Positions 27,962 through 38,136 of a stretch of DNA of 64,000 nt are shown here, in pieces; the stretch's first letter is position 1; each line of letters opens with the position of its first letter. The stretch is from the NCBI RefSeq assembly GCF_015163665.1, contig NZ_JADEUG010000003.1, positions 62,001 through 126,000 on the forward strand, in the 5' to 3' direction. The notes beneath the pieces were generated by a model. The model worked only from the letters and a program-made list of their open reading frames with translations. It made no database searches and was not told where the DNA came from. A program made the translations under genes and the position numbers. The stretch comes from Xenorhabdus sp. BG5 (lineage in GTDB: Bacteria > Pseudomonadota > Gammaproteobacteria > Enterobacterales > Enterobacteriaceae).

Positions 27962-28547
27962 ATTCTGATCTTCCTCTTTGGTCCAGGTTATCTAACGCCA
28001 GATTCAGTTCCAGTACATTGACTATGGGTTGCCCCATATATTCCAGCAGAGGATATTGAATGTGTTGCTCAATGAGTTTATGGATAACTGCACGTGGCAT
28101 ATGACGGGCTATCGCCACTCGTTGTGCCTGAAATTCTGCCGCTTCAGGGGATATATGGGGATCTAACCCGCTACCCGATGCCATGATTAAATCAACAGGG
28201 ATTGGATAGGTTTCGGGATAGTTAAATAAACGTACCCGGATAATGTTTTGATGTATTTTTCTGCTCAATACAGGGTTGGTTACCGCAAGATTACTGCCTC
28301 CAGATGACAGCGGGTTGTACGGCTTTTCGACTGTCATGGAAGGTCGCCCATGAAAATAGGTGGATTTGGTAAAATTTTGACCAATTAATTCGGAGCCAAC
28401 CAGTTTGCCATTCTGCTCTATTAGCGATCCTTTAGCTTGATAGGGAAATAAAAATTCTGATATTCCTGTTACCAGTAATGGATAGGCAATCCCCGTGATT
28501 AAGCTAAGAAATACCAGCAGAACAATGGAAGAACGTAACCAGATCAT
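27948..28547 (-). CDS. kdpC: KdpC, stabilising subunit of the Kdp potassium pump
   Basis: 199 residues, slightly longer than E. coli KdpC (190). One N-terminal membrane helix (SSIVLLVFLSLITGIAYPLLVTG) is followed by a periplasmic domain with GRPSMT and VTNPVLS, and by MASGSGLDPHISPEAAEFQ, the most conserved KdpC stretch. It bridges KdpA and KdpB in the P-type pump complex. The gap to kdpB is 56 bp and the 3' end overlaps kdpD. Confidence 0.96.
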   Translation of the reverse strand: MIWLRSSIVLLVFLSLITGIAYPLLVTGISEFLFPYQAKGSLIEQNGKLVGSELIGQNFTKSTYFHGRPSMTVEKPYNPLSSGGSNLAVTNPVLSRKIHQNIIRVRLFNYPETYPIPVDLIMASGSGLDPHISPEAAEFQAQRVAIARHMPRAVIHKLIEQHIQYPLLEYMGQPIVNVLELNLALDNLDQRGRSEYGTQ

Positions 28548-28603
28548 TTTTCATCACCTTATTTGAAGCACCGATTTTTAAATACGCTGTCGTAAAAAGA
28601 TCG

Positions 28604-30670
28604 TTAGTTAAACATTAAGGCAGTGAGCAATATGTCAATCAGCTTGATACCCACAAAAGGTACAAGCAGGCCACCAAGGCCATATAGCCATAGATTTCGG
28701 CGCAAGAGTGACAATGCATTCATTGGGTGGTAACTGACGCCTTTTAGGGCCAATGGCAGTAAAAAGATGATGATTATCGCATTGAAGATAACCGCAGACA
28801 GTACCGCCGATTCTGGAGAATGCAGGTGCATGATATTCAACACATTAAGTTGTGGATACGTGACCGAAAAGGCGGCGGGAATGATGGCAAAATATTTAGC
28901 AATATCATTGGCAATACTGAATGTGGTTAAAGCCCCGCGGGTCATTAGCATCTGCTTGCCAATATGGACAACTTCGATCAACTTGGTGGGATTGGAATCC
29001 AGGTCAACCATATTGCCTGCCTCTTTCGCTGCCTGTGTGCCTGAATTCATGGCAACGGCAACATCTGCTTGTGCCAGCGCTGGCGCATCGTTTGTACCAT
29101 CACCTGTCATGGCAACCAGACGCCCTTCGGATTGATATTGGCGGATAAGAGCAAGTTTCGCTTCGGGAGTGGCTTCTGCCAGAAAGTCATCAACGCCTGC
29201 TTCGGCGGCAATGGCTGCGGCGGTGAGATGATTGTCACCCGTGATCATGACAGTCTTGATCCCCATTTTGCGCATTTCATTGAAGCGTTCTTTAATTCCG
29301 CCTTTCACAATATCTTTTAAGGCAACAACGCCCAAAACCTGCTGGTTCTCAGCAACAACCAGCGGTGTTCCCCCTTTATGTGCAACTTGCTGTACCAGTT
29401 GGTCAATTACATCCGGGAAATGGCTATGATTAGCTTCAATATGGCGGCGAATAGCATCGACAGCGCCTTTGCGGATCAGGCGATTACCAATATTGACTCC
29501 ACTCATGCGCGTCATTGCGGAGAAGGGGACAAATGTCGCGTTTAATTCTCGCAGATCACGTTCACGCATATTGAAACGTTGTTTTGCTAAAATCACAATA
29601 CTGCGTCCTTCCGGTGTTTCATCTGCAAGAGAAGAGAGTTGAGCAGCATCAGCCAACTGCCGTTCCGTGACGCCCGATGCGGGTAAAAATTGGGACGCCT
29701 GACGATTTCCTAGCGTGATAGTGCCCGTTTTATCGAGTAGCAAAACATCGACATCCCCAGCGGCTTCAACGGCTCGACCGCTGGTAGCAATAACGTTGGC
29801 TCCCAACATTCGGCTCATACCCGCAACGCCAATAGCTGACAGTAATCCACCAATGGTGGTGGGGATCAGGCAAACCAGTAAAGCAATCAATACCGTAAGT
29901 GTAATAGGCGCGCCAGATTGGTTAGCCTGAACGCTAAACAAGGAAAAAGGCAGCAGACTGACACAGACCAACAGAAAAATAATGGTCAGCGCAGTGAGCA
30001 GAATGGTGAGGGCGATTTCATTGGGTGTTTTACGTCGCCTGGCACCTTCAACCATGGAGATCATCCTGTCTAAAAAGGTTTCTCCCGGATTGACGGTGCA
30101 TTCGACGATTAACCAATCTGATAAAACTCGCGTACCACCGGTGACAGAGGAAAAATCGCCGCCGGATTCGCGGATAACTGGCGCCGATTCTCCTGTAATA
30201 GCACTTTCATCAACGGAAGCGCCTCCTTCAAGGACTTCTCCATCACAAGGAATAATTTCTCCGGTTTCCACCAGTACAATATCGCCTTTGCGTAAGGTGT
30301 CAGAAGTGACTTTTTCTTTTGCGGCCTCACGGTTGGATGATGCCAGTTTGGTTGCCCAATTAGTTCTTTTTACCCCTTTCAGACTGGATGCTTGAGCCTT
30401 GCTACGCCCTTCAGCCAGCGCTTCTGCAAAGTTGGCAAACAGTACGGTAAACCATAACCAGAGAGCAATAGAGCCGGTAAAAAGTGCGCTGCCCGTTAAT
30501 TGCCCCACTAATATGCCGATCCATAAGGTGGTGGTCAGGCAACTTCCCATATAAACAACGAACATGACCGGATTGCGCCATTGTTGAGCTGGATGACATT
30601 TTTTAAACGAATCGATAAGTGCATGGCGAAGTAAAGTCGGTTCGAATAATACTTGTTGTTTGTTTTTCAT
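28604..30670 (-). CDS. kdpB: KdpB, catalytic P-type ATPase subunit of the Kdp pump
   Basis: 688 residues (E. coli 682). Actuator-domain TGES lies in [12 protein letters not shown], the phosphorylation loop [10 protein letters not shown] places Asp313, and the hinge [21 protein letters not shown] is intact. Membrane segments flank these domains as expected. ATP hydrolysis here drives K+ uptake through KdpA. The gene starts 16 bp after kdpA. Confidence 0.98.
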   Translation of the reverse strand: MKNKQQVLFEPTLLRHALIDSFKKCHPAQQWRNPVMFVVYMGSCLTTTLWIGILVGQLTGSALFTGSIALWLWFTVLFANFAEALAEGRSKAQASSLKGVKRTNWATKLASSNREAAKEKVTSDTLRKGDIVLVETGEIIPCDGEVLEGGASVDESAITGESAPVIRESGGDFSSVTGGTRVLSDWLIVECTVNPGETFLDRMISMVEGARRRKTPNEIALTILLTALTIIFLLVCVSLLPFSLFSVQANQSGAPITLTVLIALLVCLIPTTIGGLLSAIGVAGMSRMLGANVIATSGRAVEAAGDVDVLLLDKTGTITLGNRQASQFLPASGVTERQLADAAQLSSLADETPEGRSIVILAKQRFNMRERDLRELNATFVPFSAMTRMSGVNIGNRLIRKGAVDAIRRHIEANHSHFPDVIDQLVQQVAHKGGTPLVVAENQQVLGVVALKDIVKGGIKERFNEMRKMGIKTVMITGDNHLTAAAIAAEAGVDDFLAEATPEAKLALIRQYQSEGRLVAMTGDGTNDAPALAQADVAVAMNSGTQAAKEAGNMVDLDSNPTKLIEVVHIGKQMLMTRGALTTFSIANDIAKYFAIIPAAFSVTYPQLNVLNIMHLHSPESAVLSAVIFNAIIIIFLLPLALKGVSYHPMNALSLLRRNLWLYGLGGLLVPFVGIKLIDILLTALMFN

Positions 30671-30686
30671 GCGTTACCTCACATTC

Positions 30687-32384
30687 TCACGGCCAAAGTT
30701 GTAGATGTTCTGCGATAGGGCCAAGAGCCAGAGAAGGAATAAACGTAAGAGCACCGATCAGTAAAATGACCAGAATTAATAATCCAATGAAGAGCGAGCC
30801 GTGAGTCGGTAAGGTGCCGCTGCTAATCGGTTGGCGTTTTTTATTCACCATAGAACCTGCGATTGCCAGAACAGGCAGAATGATACCAAAGCGTCCAAGA
30901 AACATGATGATGCTCAACAATAGGTTGTAAAAGACACTGTTGGCGTTGAGTCCGGCAAAAGCACTGCCGTTGTTGTTGGCTGCGGATGAGAAAGCATAAA
31001 GCACTTCGGTGAAACCATGAGCGCCGGGATTTGCAATAGCGCTGCGACCTGCGTCGATTGAAATTGCCAAAGCCGTGCCTAATAAGACAAGCGAAGGCGT
31101 GATTAAAATTGCCAGTGCGACCATTTTCATGTCATAGACATCAATTTTTTTGCCTAAGTATTCTGGTGCGCGGCCAATCATCAAGCCCGCAATAAATACA
31201 GCCAGCAAAACGAACAATAATATGCCATAAAGACCAGAACCCGCCCCACCGAATATGACTTCCCCAATTTGCATCAACCAGAGCGGTATCATTCCACCCA
31301 GTGCGGTAAAGGAGTCATGCATTGCATTTACGGCACCACAGGAAGCGGATGTCGTCACAACGCTATAGAGAGAAGAGGCAAGGATACCAAAGCGGGTTTC
31401 TTTGCCTTCCATATTAAAGTGGTTACCGATATTGGGATGTATGAGCTGGGTATTGCCTGCGGTTTCGGCATACATCACAACGCTGGTGGCAATAATGAAA
31501 ATAATGCTCACTGCCCACAGCAGGGCATATCCCTGACGGTTGTCGCCAACAACCAGACCGAATGCGAAACATAATGCACAAGGGATCAAGAAAATAGCCA
31601 GGATCTGGACAAAGTTACTCAGTGAAGTTGGGTTTTCAAATGGATGGGCTGAGTTTGCTCCAAAAAATCCTCCGCCATTAGTTCCTAAAAGTTTTATCGC
31701 TTCTTGGGAAGCGACTGGACCCATAGGAAGCCATTGTTGTTGCCCCTCAAGAGAGTGGATGAGGAGATAGGGAGAAAAGTTTTGAATAACGCCTTGACTG
31801 ACAAAGAATAAGGCCACAATGATCGCAAGTGGAAGTAAGAGATATATTGTGATACGTGTAATGTCTATCCACGCATTTCCCACTGTTTTAGTGCCTTGAC
31901 GGGAAAATGCCCGTATTAAGGCAAAAGCCACAGCAATTCCCGTTGCCGCAGACAGAAAATTCTGAACAGTTAATCCGGCCATTTGGCTCAGGTAACTGAG
32001 GGTATTTTCTCCGCTATAAGCTTGCCAATTGGTATTAGTGATAAAACTGATTGCGGTATTAAGTGCCAGATCCCATCTCATACCAACAAAATGTTGTGGG
32101 TTCAGTGGCAGGTTGCCTTGGCTGATTAGCAGGGTAAACAGTAGTAATAGCCCGGCGATGTTGAATATAAGGATGGTGAGAGCATACTGCCACCAGTTCA
32201 TTTCTTTGACATTGCTACCCGGTTTTTGCAGGCCACAACAACGCCATAAGATGGTTTCTGTTTTGGTCAGCCAGTGAGGTAGCTCTCCTTCGACGAGTCT
32301 GGCAATCAGGATACCAAGCGGTTTACCCAATAGAAATAGTATGAGCAGGAAACTGGCAATCAGTAAAAAAGCGGATATTGCCAT
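30687..32384 (-). CDS. kdpA: KdpA, potassium-selective channel-like subunit
   Basis: 565 residues with about ten membrane segments. The four degenerate selectivity loops are visible as [48 protein letters not shown] and [14 protein letters not shown], each with the conserved central Gly. It binds and conducts K+ for the KdpFABC pump. The start ATG abuts the kdpF stop codon. Confidence 0.98.
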   Translation of the reverse strand: MAISAFLLIASFLLILFLLGKPLGILIARLVEGELPHWLTKTETILWRCCGLQKPGSNVKEMNWWQYALTILIFNIAGLLLLFTLLISQGNLPLNPQHFVGMRWDLALNTAISFITNTNWQAYSGENTLSYLSQMAGLTVQNFLSAATGIAVAFALIRAFSRQGTKTVGNAWIDITRITIYLLLPLAIIVALFFVSQGVIQNFSPYLLIHSLEGQQQWLPMGPVASQEAIKLLGTNGGGFFGANSAHPFENPTSLSNFVQILAIFLIPCALCFAFGLVVGDNRQGYALLWAVSIIFIIATSVVMYAETAGNTQLIHPNIGNHFNMEGKETRFGILASSLYSVVTTSASCGAVNAMHDSFTALGGMIPLWLMQIGEVIFGGAGSGLYGILLFVLLAVFIAGLMIGRAPEYLGKKIDVYDMKMVALAILITPSLVLLGTALAISIDAGRSAIANPGAHGFTEVLYAFSSAANNNGSAFAGLNANSVFYNLLLSIIMFLGRFGIILPVLAIAGSMVNKKRQPISSGTLPTHGSLFIGLLILVILLIGALTFIPSLALGPIAEHLQLWP

Positions 32385-32474
32385 TTAGAAATCCTCCGCA
32401 TTCAATAACGCATAAATTAGGTAGACCAGTAATAGCATCACCAGAAAAATGCCAAGGATCAGAAAGATATTCAT
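32385..32474 (-). CDS. kdpF: KdpF, small membrane subunit of the Kdp pump
   Basis: 29 residues, too short for an ORF filter. ATG at 32474 follows GGAGATACACC, and the TAA at 32385-32387 is immediately followed by the kdpA ATG. The peptide begins MNIFLILGIF, carries one hydrophobic helix with LLLVYLIYALL, and ends NAEDF. KdpF stabilises the KdpABC complex in the membrane. Position, size and the LLxVYLxYALL core match the family. Confidence 0.93.
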   Translation of the reverse strand: MNIFLILGIFLVMLLLVYLIYALLNAEDF

Positions 32475-32825
32475 GGTGGTGTATCTCCTTGCTTATTTCT
32501 TCACGAAATAGTCAGTTACAGCATAGAAATACCATACAAAGAAGTTATTAAAAGGGTTCCTGAAAGCGTAAAAAAAGTATAAGTGATCTGTGGAATTCAT
32601 CGACAAAGCATCATAAAGCAAGTGTAGCAAACTATGTTGAGTTAATTTTTTGTTTTCAATTTGTTTGTTTTGTTTCTGTTTAAGAATGATTTTGTAATTA
32701 AATTACGTAATCAGAGAAAAAAGGTGATTTATACCACTAAAAAAGTGGTCGGATGAGTAGTAAGTTTTCATTTTATCGGATAAAATTTTATGCATATTAC
32801 AGGTTAAGCCCATGAGGGGGTATCA
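32475..32825. promoter_or_regulatory. Divergent kdpF/ybfA spacer with a KdpE-type operator
   Basis: On the minus strand, 32583-32566 reads CTTATACTTTTTTTACGC. This closely matches the E. coli KdpE-binding site (TTTATACTTTTTTTACACC as I remember it), and lies about 92 bp upstream of kdpF. Nearer ybfA, 32733-32749 is a small ACCACT/AGTGGT hairpin. The rest is A+T-rich without genes. Confidence 0.6.
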
Positions 32826-33035
32826 ATGTCTATATATCGTGCATACTCTTGGCATCAGATTCTCTTGCGGCGTATTGGCGCTATATCACTGGGTGTCATT
32901 GCGTTTCCTGTTATGCTGTTTCGTCGTGATCGTGCCCGTTTTTATAGCTATCTGTATAAAGTATGGCGAAAAACCAGTGATAAGCCAGTATGGCTGGAAT
33001 GTTCAGAAATGACTTTAGAGACTCGGAATCGCTAA
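32826..33035 (+). CDS. ybfA: YbfA, small conserved protein next to kdp
   Basis: 69 residues beginning MSIYRAYSWHQILLRR, preceded by GAGGGGGT. One hydrophobic segment (IGAISLGVIAFPVMLF) is followed by RDRARFYSYLYKVWRKTSDKPVW. The latter matches E. coli YbfA nearly residue for residue, and the gene is divergent from kdpF in both. It is a predicted single-pass inner-membrane protein of unknown function. Conservation of this neighbourhood suggests a link to potassium stress, but that is inference. A longer overlapping frame starting at 32812 is a shadow. Confidence 0.93.
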   Translation: MSIYRAYSWHQILLRRIGAISLGVIAFPVMLFRRDRARFYSYLYKVWRKTSDKPVWLECSEMTLETRNR

Positions 33036-33062
33036 AATGGCATGATGACTGAGCCTAATCAG

Positions 33063-33130
33063 GCATACGCATTAAACTTCAAGTTACAACACGATATGAA
33101 ATCACACGCATCTTGAAGTTAGATTGGTAT
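33063..33130. repeat. Palindromic intergenic repeat, short copy without core hairpin
   Basis: It carries CATACGCATTAAACTTCAAG, then ACAACACGATATGAAATCACA, and ends CTTGAAGTTAGATTGGTAT. Outer parts match the copy at 18869-18980 with a few changes, including the last 19 bases exactly. The roughly 30-base core hairpin of that copy is missing. It lies between ybfA and its terminator. Confidence 0.7.
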
Positions 33131-33140
33131 AGTATCTTGG

Positions 33141-33177
33141 CACCTTGTCGGTTTATGCTGGCAAGGTGTTTTGTTTT
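33141..33177 (+). terminator. Rho-independent terminator downstream of ybfA
   Basis: CACCTTG and CAAGGTG arms with a 14-base loop are followed by TTTTGTTTTA. It lies between ybfA and ybgI and separates their transcripts. Confidence 0.75.
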
Positions 33178-33268
33178 ATATTGGATTTATAACCAATCTA
33201 TTTTGACTTAATCCATGGCAGGTATGTATTTTATGATGAAGAAAATGCTAAGTGACAAGGAGAATGTG

Positions 33269-34012
33269 ATGAACAATGTTGAATTGGAGCATGTGCTCAA
33301 TACGGAATTGAAAATCCGTGAATTTCAAGATTACGCTCCCAATGGATTACAGGTGGAAGGCCGCCCTCATGTTCAACGAGTAATTACAGGCGTGACAGCC
33401 TGCCAGGCACTGTTGGATGAAGCCGTTCGCCTTGAGGCGGATGCTGTCATCGTTCATCATGGATATTTTTGGAAGAATGAATCTCCGGTTATCCGTGGCA
33501 TGAAGCGTCGCCGTTTGCAAACACTGCTTTGTAATGATATCAACCTGTATGGCTATCATCTTCCGTTAGATGCTCATCCTGTTTTGGGTAACAATATCCA
33601 ATTGGCCCGTCAGATGGGTGCAAAGGTTATCGGTGAGATTGATACTCTTCTTCCTCATGGTGCTTTTGATCAACCTATTACACCGGCAGAATTGACTGAG
33701 CGTCTCGAAAAAAGTCTGGAGAGAAAGATACTGCATTGTGGTGATAATGCACCCGAAGAGATCCGTACACTGGCATGGTGTACAGGTGGTGGTCAAAGTT
33801 TTATCGAACAGGCGGCAGAGTTTGGTGTTGATGCCTTTGTGACAGGAGAGGTATCAGAAAAAACGATCCATGTTGCCCGTGAAATGGGACTGCATTTTTT
33901 TGCGGCAGGGCACCATGCGACAGAGCGCTATGGCATCAAAGCGCTCAGTGAATGGCTGGTGAATAATTATGGGTTGGATGTGACTTTTATCGATATTCCT
34001 AATCCGGCTTGA
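33269..34012 (+). CDS. ybgI: YbgI/NIF3 family dinuclear metal-binding protein
   Basis: 247 residues from the ATG at 33269 (MNNVELEH), which has AAGGAG seven bases upstream and matches E. coli length; earlier in-frame ATGs are not supported. Metal ligands appear in VIVHHGYFWK and in FFAAGHHATERYG. GVTACQALLDEAV and LPLDAHPVLGNN are further family signatures, and AWCTGGGQSFI and FVTGEVSEKT complete the match. NIF3 proteins form hexameric toroids with two metals per subunit. E. coli YbgI (RadD/GTP cyclohydrolase-like suggestions exist) has no settled biochemical role. Confidence 0.95.
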   Translation: MNNVELEHVLNTELKIREFQDYAPNGLQVEGRPHVQRVITGVTACQALLDEAVRLEADAVIVHHGYFWKNESPVIRGMKRRRLQTLLCNDINLYGYHLPLDAHPVLGNNIQLARQMGAKVIGEIDTLLPHGAFDQPITPAELTERLEKSLERKILHCGDNAPEEIRTLAWCTGGGQSFIEQAAEFGVDAFVTGEVSEKTIHVAREMGLHFFAAGHHATERYGIKALSEWLVNNYGLDVTFIDIPNPA

Positions 34013-34031
34013 TTTTTTAGTGAATTTATAT

Positions 34032-34071
34032 CGCCCCGAATTTTATTTCCATTTTGGGAAGTGGGGCTTTT
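34032..34071 (+). terminator. Possible bidirectional hairpin between ybgI and the MFS gene
   Basis: GCCCC and GGGGC arms, extended by weaker pairs, are followed by TTTTTAT on the plus strand. The hairpin overlaps the last codons of the converging MFS gene. It is a weak terminator call for ybgI. Confidence 0.4.
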
Positions 34072-35236
34072 TATCTTGAAAGAGAGATAAAACAATCATT
34101 GCGATCCCACAACATATTAATACGCTGCCTAATGCCTGACTCCAGCCTGCCAATGCCAAACCAAGTCCCAGTAGCAAATAGTAAAACAGCCCAAGTAAAG
34201 CACCCGCTGTACCTAGCCTATCTGAATAGTTAGTTAATGCAGAAGCTAAAATATTCGGGATCGCCAGCCCATAAGCGATAACTATTCCTAATATTGGAAA
34301 AATAAAGAACCCGCTATTTTCGAGCAAGTATACACCGATCCCACTGAATAAACTGATTAATGAGGCAAGAGCAACTAATTGAGTTGATATCCATTGTTGC
34401 TTTAATAGATATTTGTTTAATAGTGAACCTAATCCAACGCCGAAAGTTAATAACAAACCAGTATAACCAAATACTTTCTGTGATAATCCAAATTGTTGGA
34501 AACGAAATGGCGCTAATTGGTAATAGCTAAATAAACAAATATTGAAAAATGCGATCAAAAACGCATTTCGCCAAATTGAAATATCTTTAAGCATCATAAT
34601 GACTGTGCTGAATAAAGCCACTTTTGTTACGTCAGTTGGTCGGGTTTCTGGTAATCGGGCAAGAGACCAACAGATCAGGGTAACCGCCAGAATAATTAAC
34701 CCAGCAAAGATTGCCCTATAGCCAGCAAAATAGTTCAATGTTGAACCACTGAGCATGCCAATGGCAGGGCTGATTGCTAAGGCAATTCCCATGACAGAAA
34801 AGACTCGTGTTAACTCTTCCCCATGATAAATATCACGCATAATGGTTTGTGTGCCGACAGAGCCAACTGCGGCCCCGAAAGCAGACAGCATTCGGGCAAC
34901 GAGTAATAACCAAAATTGTTGTGTCAATAATGCCAGCAGGGAAGCGAGGCCATAGAGTGATAGGCCAGCAATAATAGTTAGACGTCTGCCAATGACATCA
35001 CACATACGTCCCCATACAACAATACCAAGGGCAAAAGCAAAAAAGTAGAGTGATAATGTTTGGGCAGCTTGCTTTGGGTTGACGGAAAATCCGTCGGCAA
35101 TACTGGTTAATGCAGGGCTATAGATGGTTTCTACGATCTGCGGGAACATCATCAGGGCAATAGCGAGCCAAAGTGATGGTTTAGTTTGCATGATTTTTTT
35201 CTTTTGCTGATAAGTCATGGCTTGAAAGGTTAGCAT
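34043..35236 (-). CDS. MFS drug-resistance-type exporter (Bcr/CflA-like)
   Basis: 397 residues from the first ATG; MQTKPSLWL at 35191 is an equally possible start and places the first helix near the N-terminus as usual. Twelve hydrophobic segments are visible. The loop 2-3 motif appears as GRMCDVIGRRLTI and the helix-5 region as AVGSVGTQTIMRDIY, both typical of the Bcr/CflA subgroup of proton-driven exporters. It is divergent from an AraC-family regulator 75 bp away, which probably controls it. The substrate is not predictable. Confidence 0.85.
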   Translation of the reverse strand: MLTFQAMTYQQKKKIMQTKPSLWLAIALMMFPQIVETIYSPALTSIADGFSVNPKQAAQTLSLYFFAFALGIVVWGRMCDVIGRRLTIIAGLSLYGLASLLALLTQQFWLLLVARMLSAFGAAVGSVGTQTIMRDIYHGEELTRVFSVMGIALAISPAIGMLSGSTLNYFAGYRAIFAGLIILAVTLICWSLARLPETRPTDVTKVALFSTVIMMLKDISIWRNAFLIAFFNICLFSYYQLAPFRFQQFGLSQKVFGYTGLLLTFGVGLGSLLNKYLLKQQWISTQLVALASLISLFSGIGVYLLENSGFFIFPILGIVIAYGLAIPNILASALTNYSDRLGTAGALLGLFYYLLLGLGLALAGWSQALGSVLICCGIAMIVLSLFQDKKPHFPKWK

Positions 35237-35311
35237 TATGGTCGCTGTCTCTTTATGATAATAAAGACCATTTATTTATTTAATCGGACATTAAATCAGA
35301 AGGAATGAATT

Positions 35312-36097
35312 ATGGTGTGGCTGCAACAAAGTGATTATTTTGATCCTGATAACCTGGATATGCCTGTGATAGGGATTGCCGCAGAGATGGGGCAACACGA
35401 TTCTGGTTTTCATCAACATGATATGGGGCAATTGTTGTTTACTCAGCGGGGCTGTATCAAGATCACATTGGAAAACCAGATCTCTGTTTTACCCCCAACC
35501 AGGGTGGCCTGGATACCTCCCAGGACACGGCATCGGGTAGAAATGCGTGGCTCTGTAGGCTACCGTTCTATTTATTTAAATTCTAATTATTTGAAATCTC
35601 TTGAAATGGAGTCACTTTCGACGCGAAGTGAAGTATTAGAAGCTACGCCACTATTACAGGCTCTTTTAGAGCGTATAGCGATATCTTCTTTTGACTCTGA
35701 TTGGCATCAGGGAAAAGGCGCAAATTTGTTAGTACTATTTTTTGATGAAATTCGCGAGGCACGTAGGGAACCAACTTTATTGCCGTTACCTTTTGATCGG
35801 CGTTTAGCACATTTATCATTTGATCAATTGCCGTCACCATTACACATATTAGCGACTTATATTGGCGCCAGTGAGAAAACCATTACCCGGATATTTCAGC
35901 GTGAAACAGGAATGAATTATCAACAGTGGCGGCAGCAATGGCGATTGGTAAAGGCAATAGAGTTATTGGCGCAGAATAAAACGTTATCCTATGTTGCACA
36001 GGAACTCGGTTTTGCTAATGATAGTGCGTTTGTGACATTTTTTCGCAAAATCATGGGGAGACCACCAAGGGAATATATGGCAGGTTCAAAGAGCTAA
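35312..36097 (+). CDS. AraC-family transcriptional regulator
   Basis: 261 residues, ATG after AGAAGGA. The N-terminal cupin sensing domain (about 15-110) has FHQHDMGQLLFTQRG and the PPRTRHRVEM turn. The C-terminal domain has two helix-turn-helix units: LATYIGASEKTITRIFQRETGMNY and LSYVAQELGFANDSAFVTFFRK, ending GRPPREY. This is the cupin-AraC layout of regulators that sit beside exporters, as NimR beside NimT. It is divergent from the MFS gene, so the shared 75-bp spacer is the likely operator. The inducer is unknown. Confidence 0.9.
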   Translation: MVWLQQSDYFDPDNLDMPVIGIAAEMGQHDSGFHQHDMGQLLFTQRGCIKITLENQISVLPPTRVAWIPPRTRHRVEMRGSVGYRSIYLNSNYLKSLEMESLSTRSEVLEATPLLQALLERIAISSFDSDWHQGKGANLLVLFFDEIREARREPTLLPLPFDRRLAHLSFDQLPSPLHILATYIGASEKTITRIFQRETGMNYQQWRQQWRLVKAIELLAQNKTLSYVAQELGFANDSAFVTFFRKIMGRPPREYMAGSKS

Positions 36098-36218
36098 AAC
36101 AAAACTATACCTCTAATAAAAACTACACCTCTAATATCAGAATAAAAACTGACATAAGAGGTGCAGAAATACACTATTCAAAATGTGTCAGAATATGACC
36201 AGAATGTGAATAGTCGTG
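36098..36218. other. araC-gltA convergent spacer with inverted repeats
   Basis: ACCTCTAATA occurs twice 17 bp apart. CACCTCT (36126-36132) pairs with AGAGGTG (36157-36163), and ACTATTCA (36173-36180) pairs with TGAATAGT (36207-36214). No U-run follows in either direction. These may be transcript-end structures for gltA. Confidence 0.4.
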
Positions 36219-37514
36219 TTATTGATTCAATGACTTTTTCAGCTGGCTCTTGAAATCGCGTTTCGTGTGACCAGTATAAAGCTGGCGCGGACGTGCGATC
36301 TTCAAGCCTTCATCGTGCATTTCATTCCAGTGTGCAATCCAGCCAATAGTACGGGCAATAGCAAAAATCACGGTGAACATGGTCGATGGAATACCCATAG
36401 CTTTCAAGATAATGCCTGAATAGAAGTCGACGTTTGGATACAGTTTTTTCTCAATAAAGTACGGGTCATGCAAGGCAATACGCTCTAATTCCATTGCCAC
36501 TTCCAGCAAACTGTCATTCAGACCAAGCTCATTTAGCACTTCATGGCAGGTTTCACGCATCACTGTTGCGCGAGGATCATAGTTTTTGTAAACACGATGA
36601 CCAAAACCCATCAGGCGGAAAGAGTCATTTTTGTCTTTAGCGCGAGCGATGAATTCAGGAATATGTTCGACAGTTTGGATCTCTTCCAGCATCCGCAAGC
36701 AGGCTTCATTTGCTCCACCATGCGCTGGTCCCCAAAGGGATGCAATACCCGCAGCAATACATGCAAATGGGTTGGCACCAGAAGAACCCGCAGTGCGTAC
36801 CGTGGAAGTTGAAGCATTTTGTTCATGATCTGCATGCAGAATGAAAATGCGATCCATAGCGCGTTCTAATACTGGATTAACTTTATATTCCTCACACGGT
36901 GTTGAGAACATCATGTACAGGAAGTTAGCAGAATAAGACAGATCGTTGCGTGGATAAACAAAAGGTTGTCCAAGGGAATATTTGTAACACATTGCCGCAA
37001 CAGTTGGCATTTTGGACAGCAGGCGGTAAGCAGTGATTTCACGGTGGCGAGGATTATGGACATCCAGAGCATCATGATAAAAGGCCGCTAGTGCGCCTGT
37101 AACGCCACAAAGTACAGCCATTGGATGGGAATCACGGCGGAAGCCATGGAACAGACGGGTAATCTGTTCATGGATCATAGTATGGCGAGTCACCGTCGTT
37201 TTAAATTTTTCGTATTCTTCAGGAGTGGGGGGGTCGCCATATAGCAGAATGTAACAGACTTCCAGATAGGTCGATTCCGTTGCAAGCTGATCGATGGGAA
37301 AACCACGGTGTAGCAAAATGCCTTCATTGCCATCAATATAGGTGATTTTCGACTCACAGGAGGCAGTGGAAGTAAAACCTGGATCATAAGTATAGAAGCC
37401 TTTTGAGCCGAGGGTACGAACGTCAATCACTTCAGAACCTAGGGTCGGCGTTAGTACGTCTAGTTCGATAGCAGCTGAACCATTTATGTTCAACGTAGCC
37501 TTTTTATCAGCCAT
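36219..37514 (-). CDS. gltA: Citrate synthase, hexameric NADH-sensitive type
   Basis: 431 residues, starting [18 protein letters not shown] behind AAGGAGATATAA. It condenses acetyl-CoA and oxaloacetate. The catalytic signature [14 protein letters not shown] and the [12 protein letters not shown] and [10 protein letters not shown] motifs are intact. The N-terminal extension of about 50 residues is typical of Gram-negative NADH-regulated enzymes. It diverges from sdhC across a 622-bp control region, as in E. coli. Confidence 0.99.
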   Translation of the reverse strand: MADKKATLNINGSAAIELDVLTPTLGSEVIDVRTLGSKGFYTYDPGFTSTASCESKITYIDGNEGILLHRGFPIDQLATESTYLEVCYILLYGDPPTPEEYEKFKTTVTRHTMIHEQITRLFHGFRRDSHPMAVLCGVTGALAAFYHDALDVHNPRHREITAYRLLSKMPTVAAMCYKYSLGQPFVYPRNDLSYSANFLYMMFSTPCEEYKVNPVLERAMDRIFILHADHEQNASTSTVRTAGSSGANPFACIAAGIASLWGPAHGGANEACLRMLEEIQTVEHIPEFIARAKDKNDSFRLMGFGHRVYKNYDPRATVMRETCHEVLNELGLNDSLLEVAMELERIALHDPYFIEKKLYPNVDFYSGIILKAMGIPSTMFTVIFAIARTIGWIAHWNEMHDEGLKIARPRQLYTGHTKRDFKSQLKKSLNQ

Positions 37515-38136
37515 TTATATCTCCTTAGCGCTTATTTTTATAACCCCTAACAACCAGATAGGCGCAATTTATACTGTGCCGAAGGCATTGTGCTACCGGA
37601 GAGAATTTAAAATCAGGCTGGTATCACATTTAACGCTGAAATCTCATTACGGATGACAATGGTTTTCAGGTTGTTAAAAAGTTTTTGGAAGTTATGTTTA
37701 AAGTATTATTGACATAAAATGTTATCATTTTGTGCTTATATGATACTTTTGCATAACTTTTATTTTTCGTTAAGATTAATTTTTCATCATAAAATGATGG
37801 CAAATAATATATAACGACATATATGTAAGATAAATGTTTAATCTTTGTCAAATGAGATTGTTAATTTTATGAAAAATGTTTGAAGCGTGATCTTTCTCAC
37901 TGTTCAAGCTAAATGTTAATAATCATATTGTGTGGCAATTGTAATAACAATGTGAAGTACTTATACTTCTGGGAGGTCTCCGGATTATCCTGATGTAGGA
38001 GCACCCAGCGTAACCAAATCACAACTTTTGATGAACAGTAGGGATTGTTTAAGTTAATTATGTTGTGTCTTTGTATCCTCTTCGCGCTGTCTGATTTCCG
38101 CCCAGGACCGGAGGATGGAAAATAAAAAAAAGCTTT
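37515..38136. promoter_or_regulatory. gltA/sdhC divergent control region
   Basis: These 622 A+T-rich bases have no credible gene. A good CRP site is at 37883-37904 (AAGCGTGATCTTTCTCACTGTT, split as GTGA-N6-TCAC). A strong sigma-70 promoter follows: TTGTAA at 37939, 17-bp spacer, TATACT at 37962. It would start near 37974 and give sdhC a roughly 160-base leader. The gltA promoter must lie near 37540-37700 on the minus strand but I cannot fix it. ArcA control, known for both operons, cannot be confirmed by eye. Confidence 0.6.

Noticed and set aside
32812-33012. 66-codon frame overlapping ybfA
   Set aside because: The other frame (32826-33035) matches YbfA closely and has the ribosome site.
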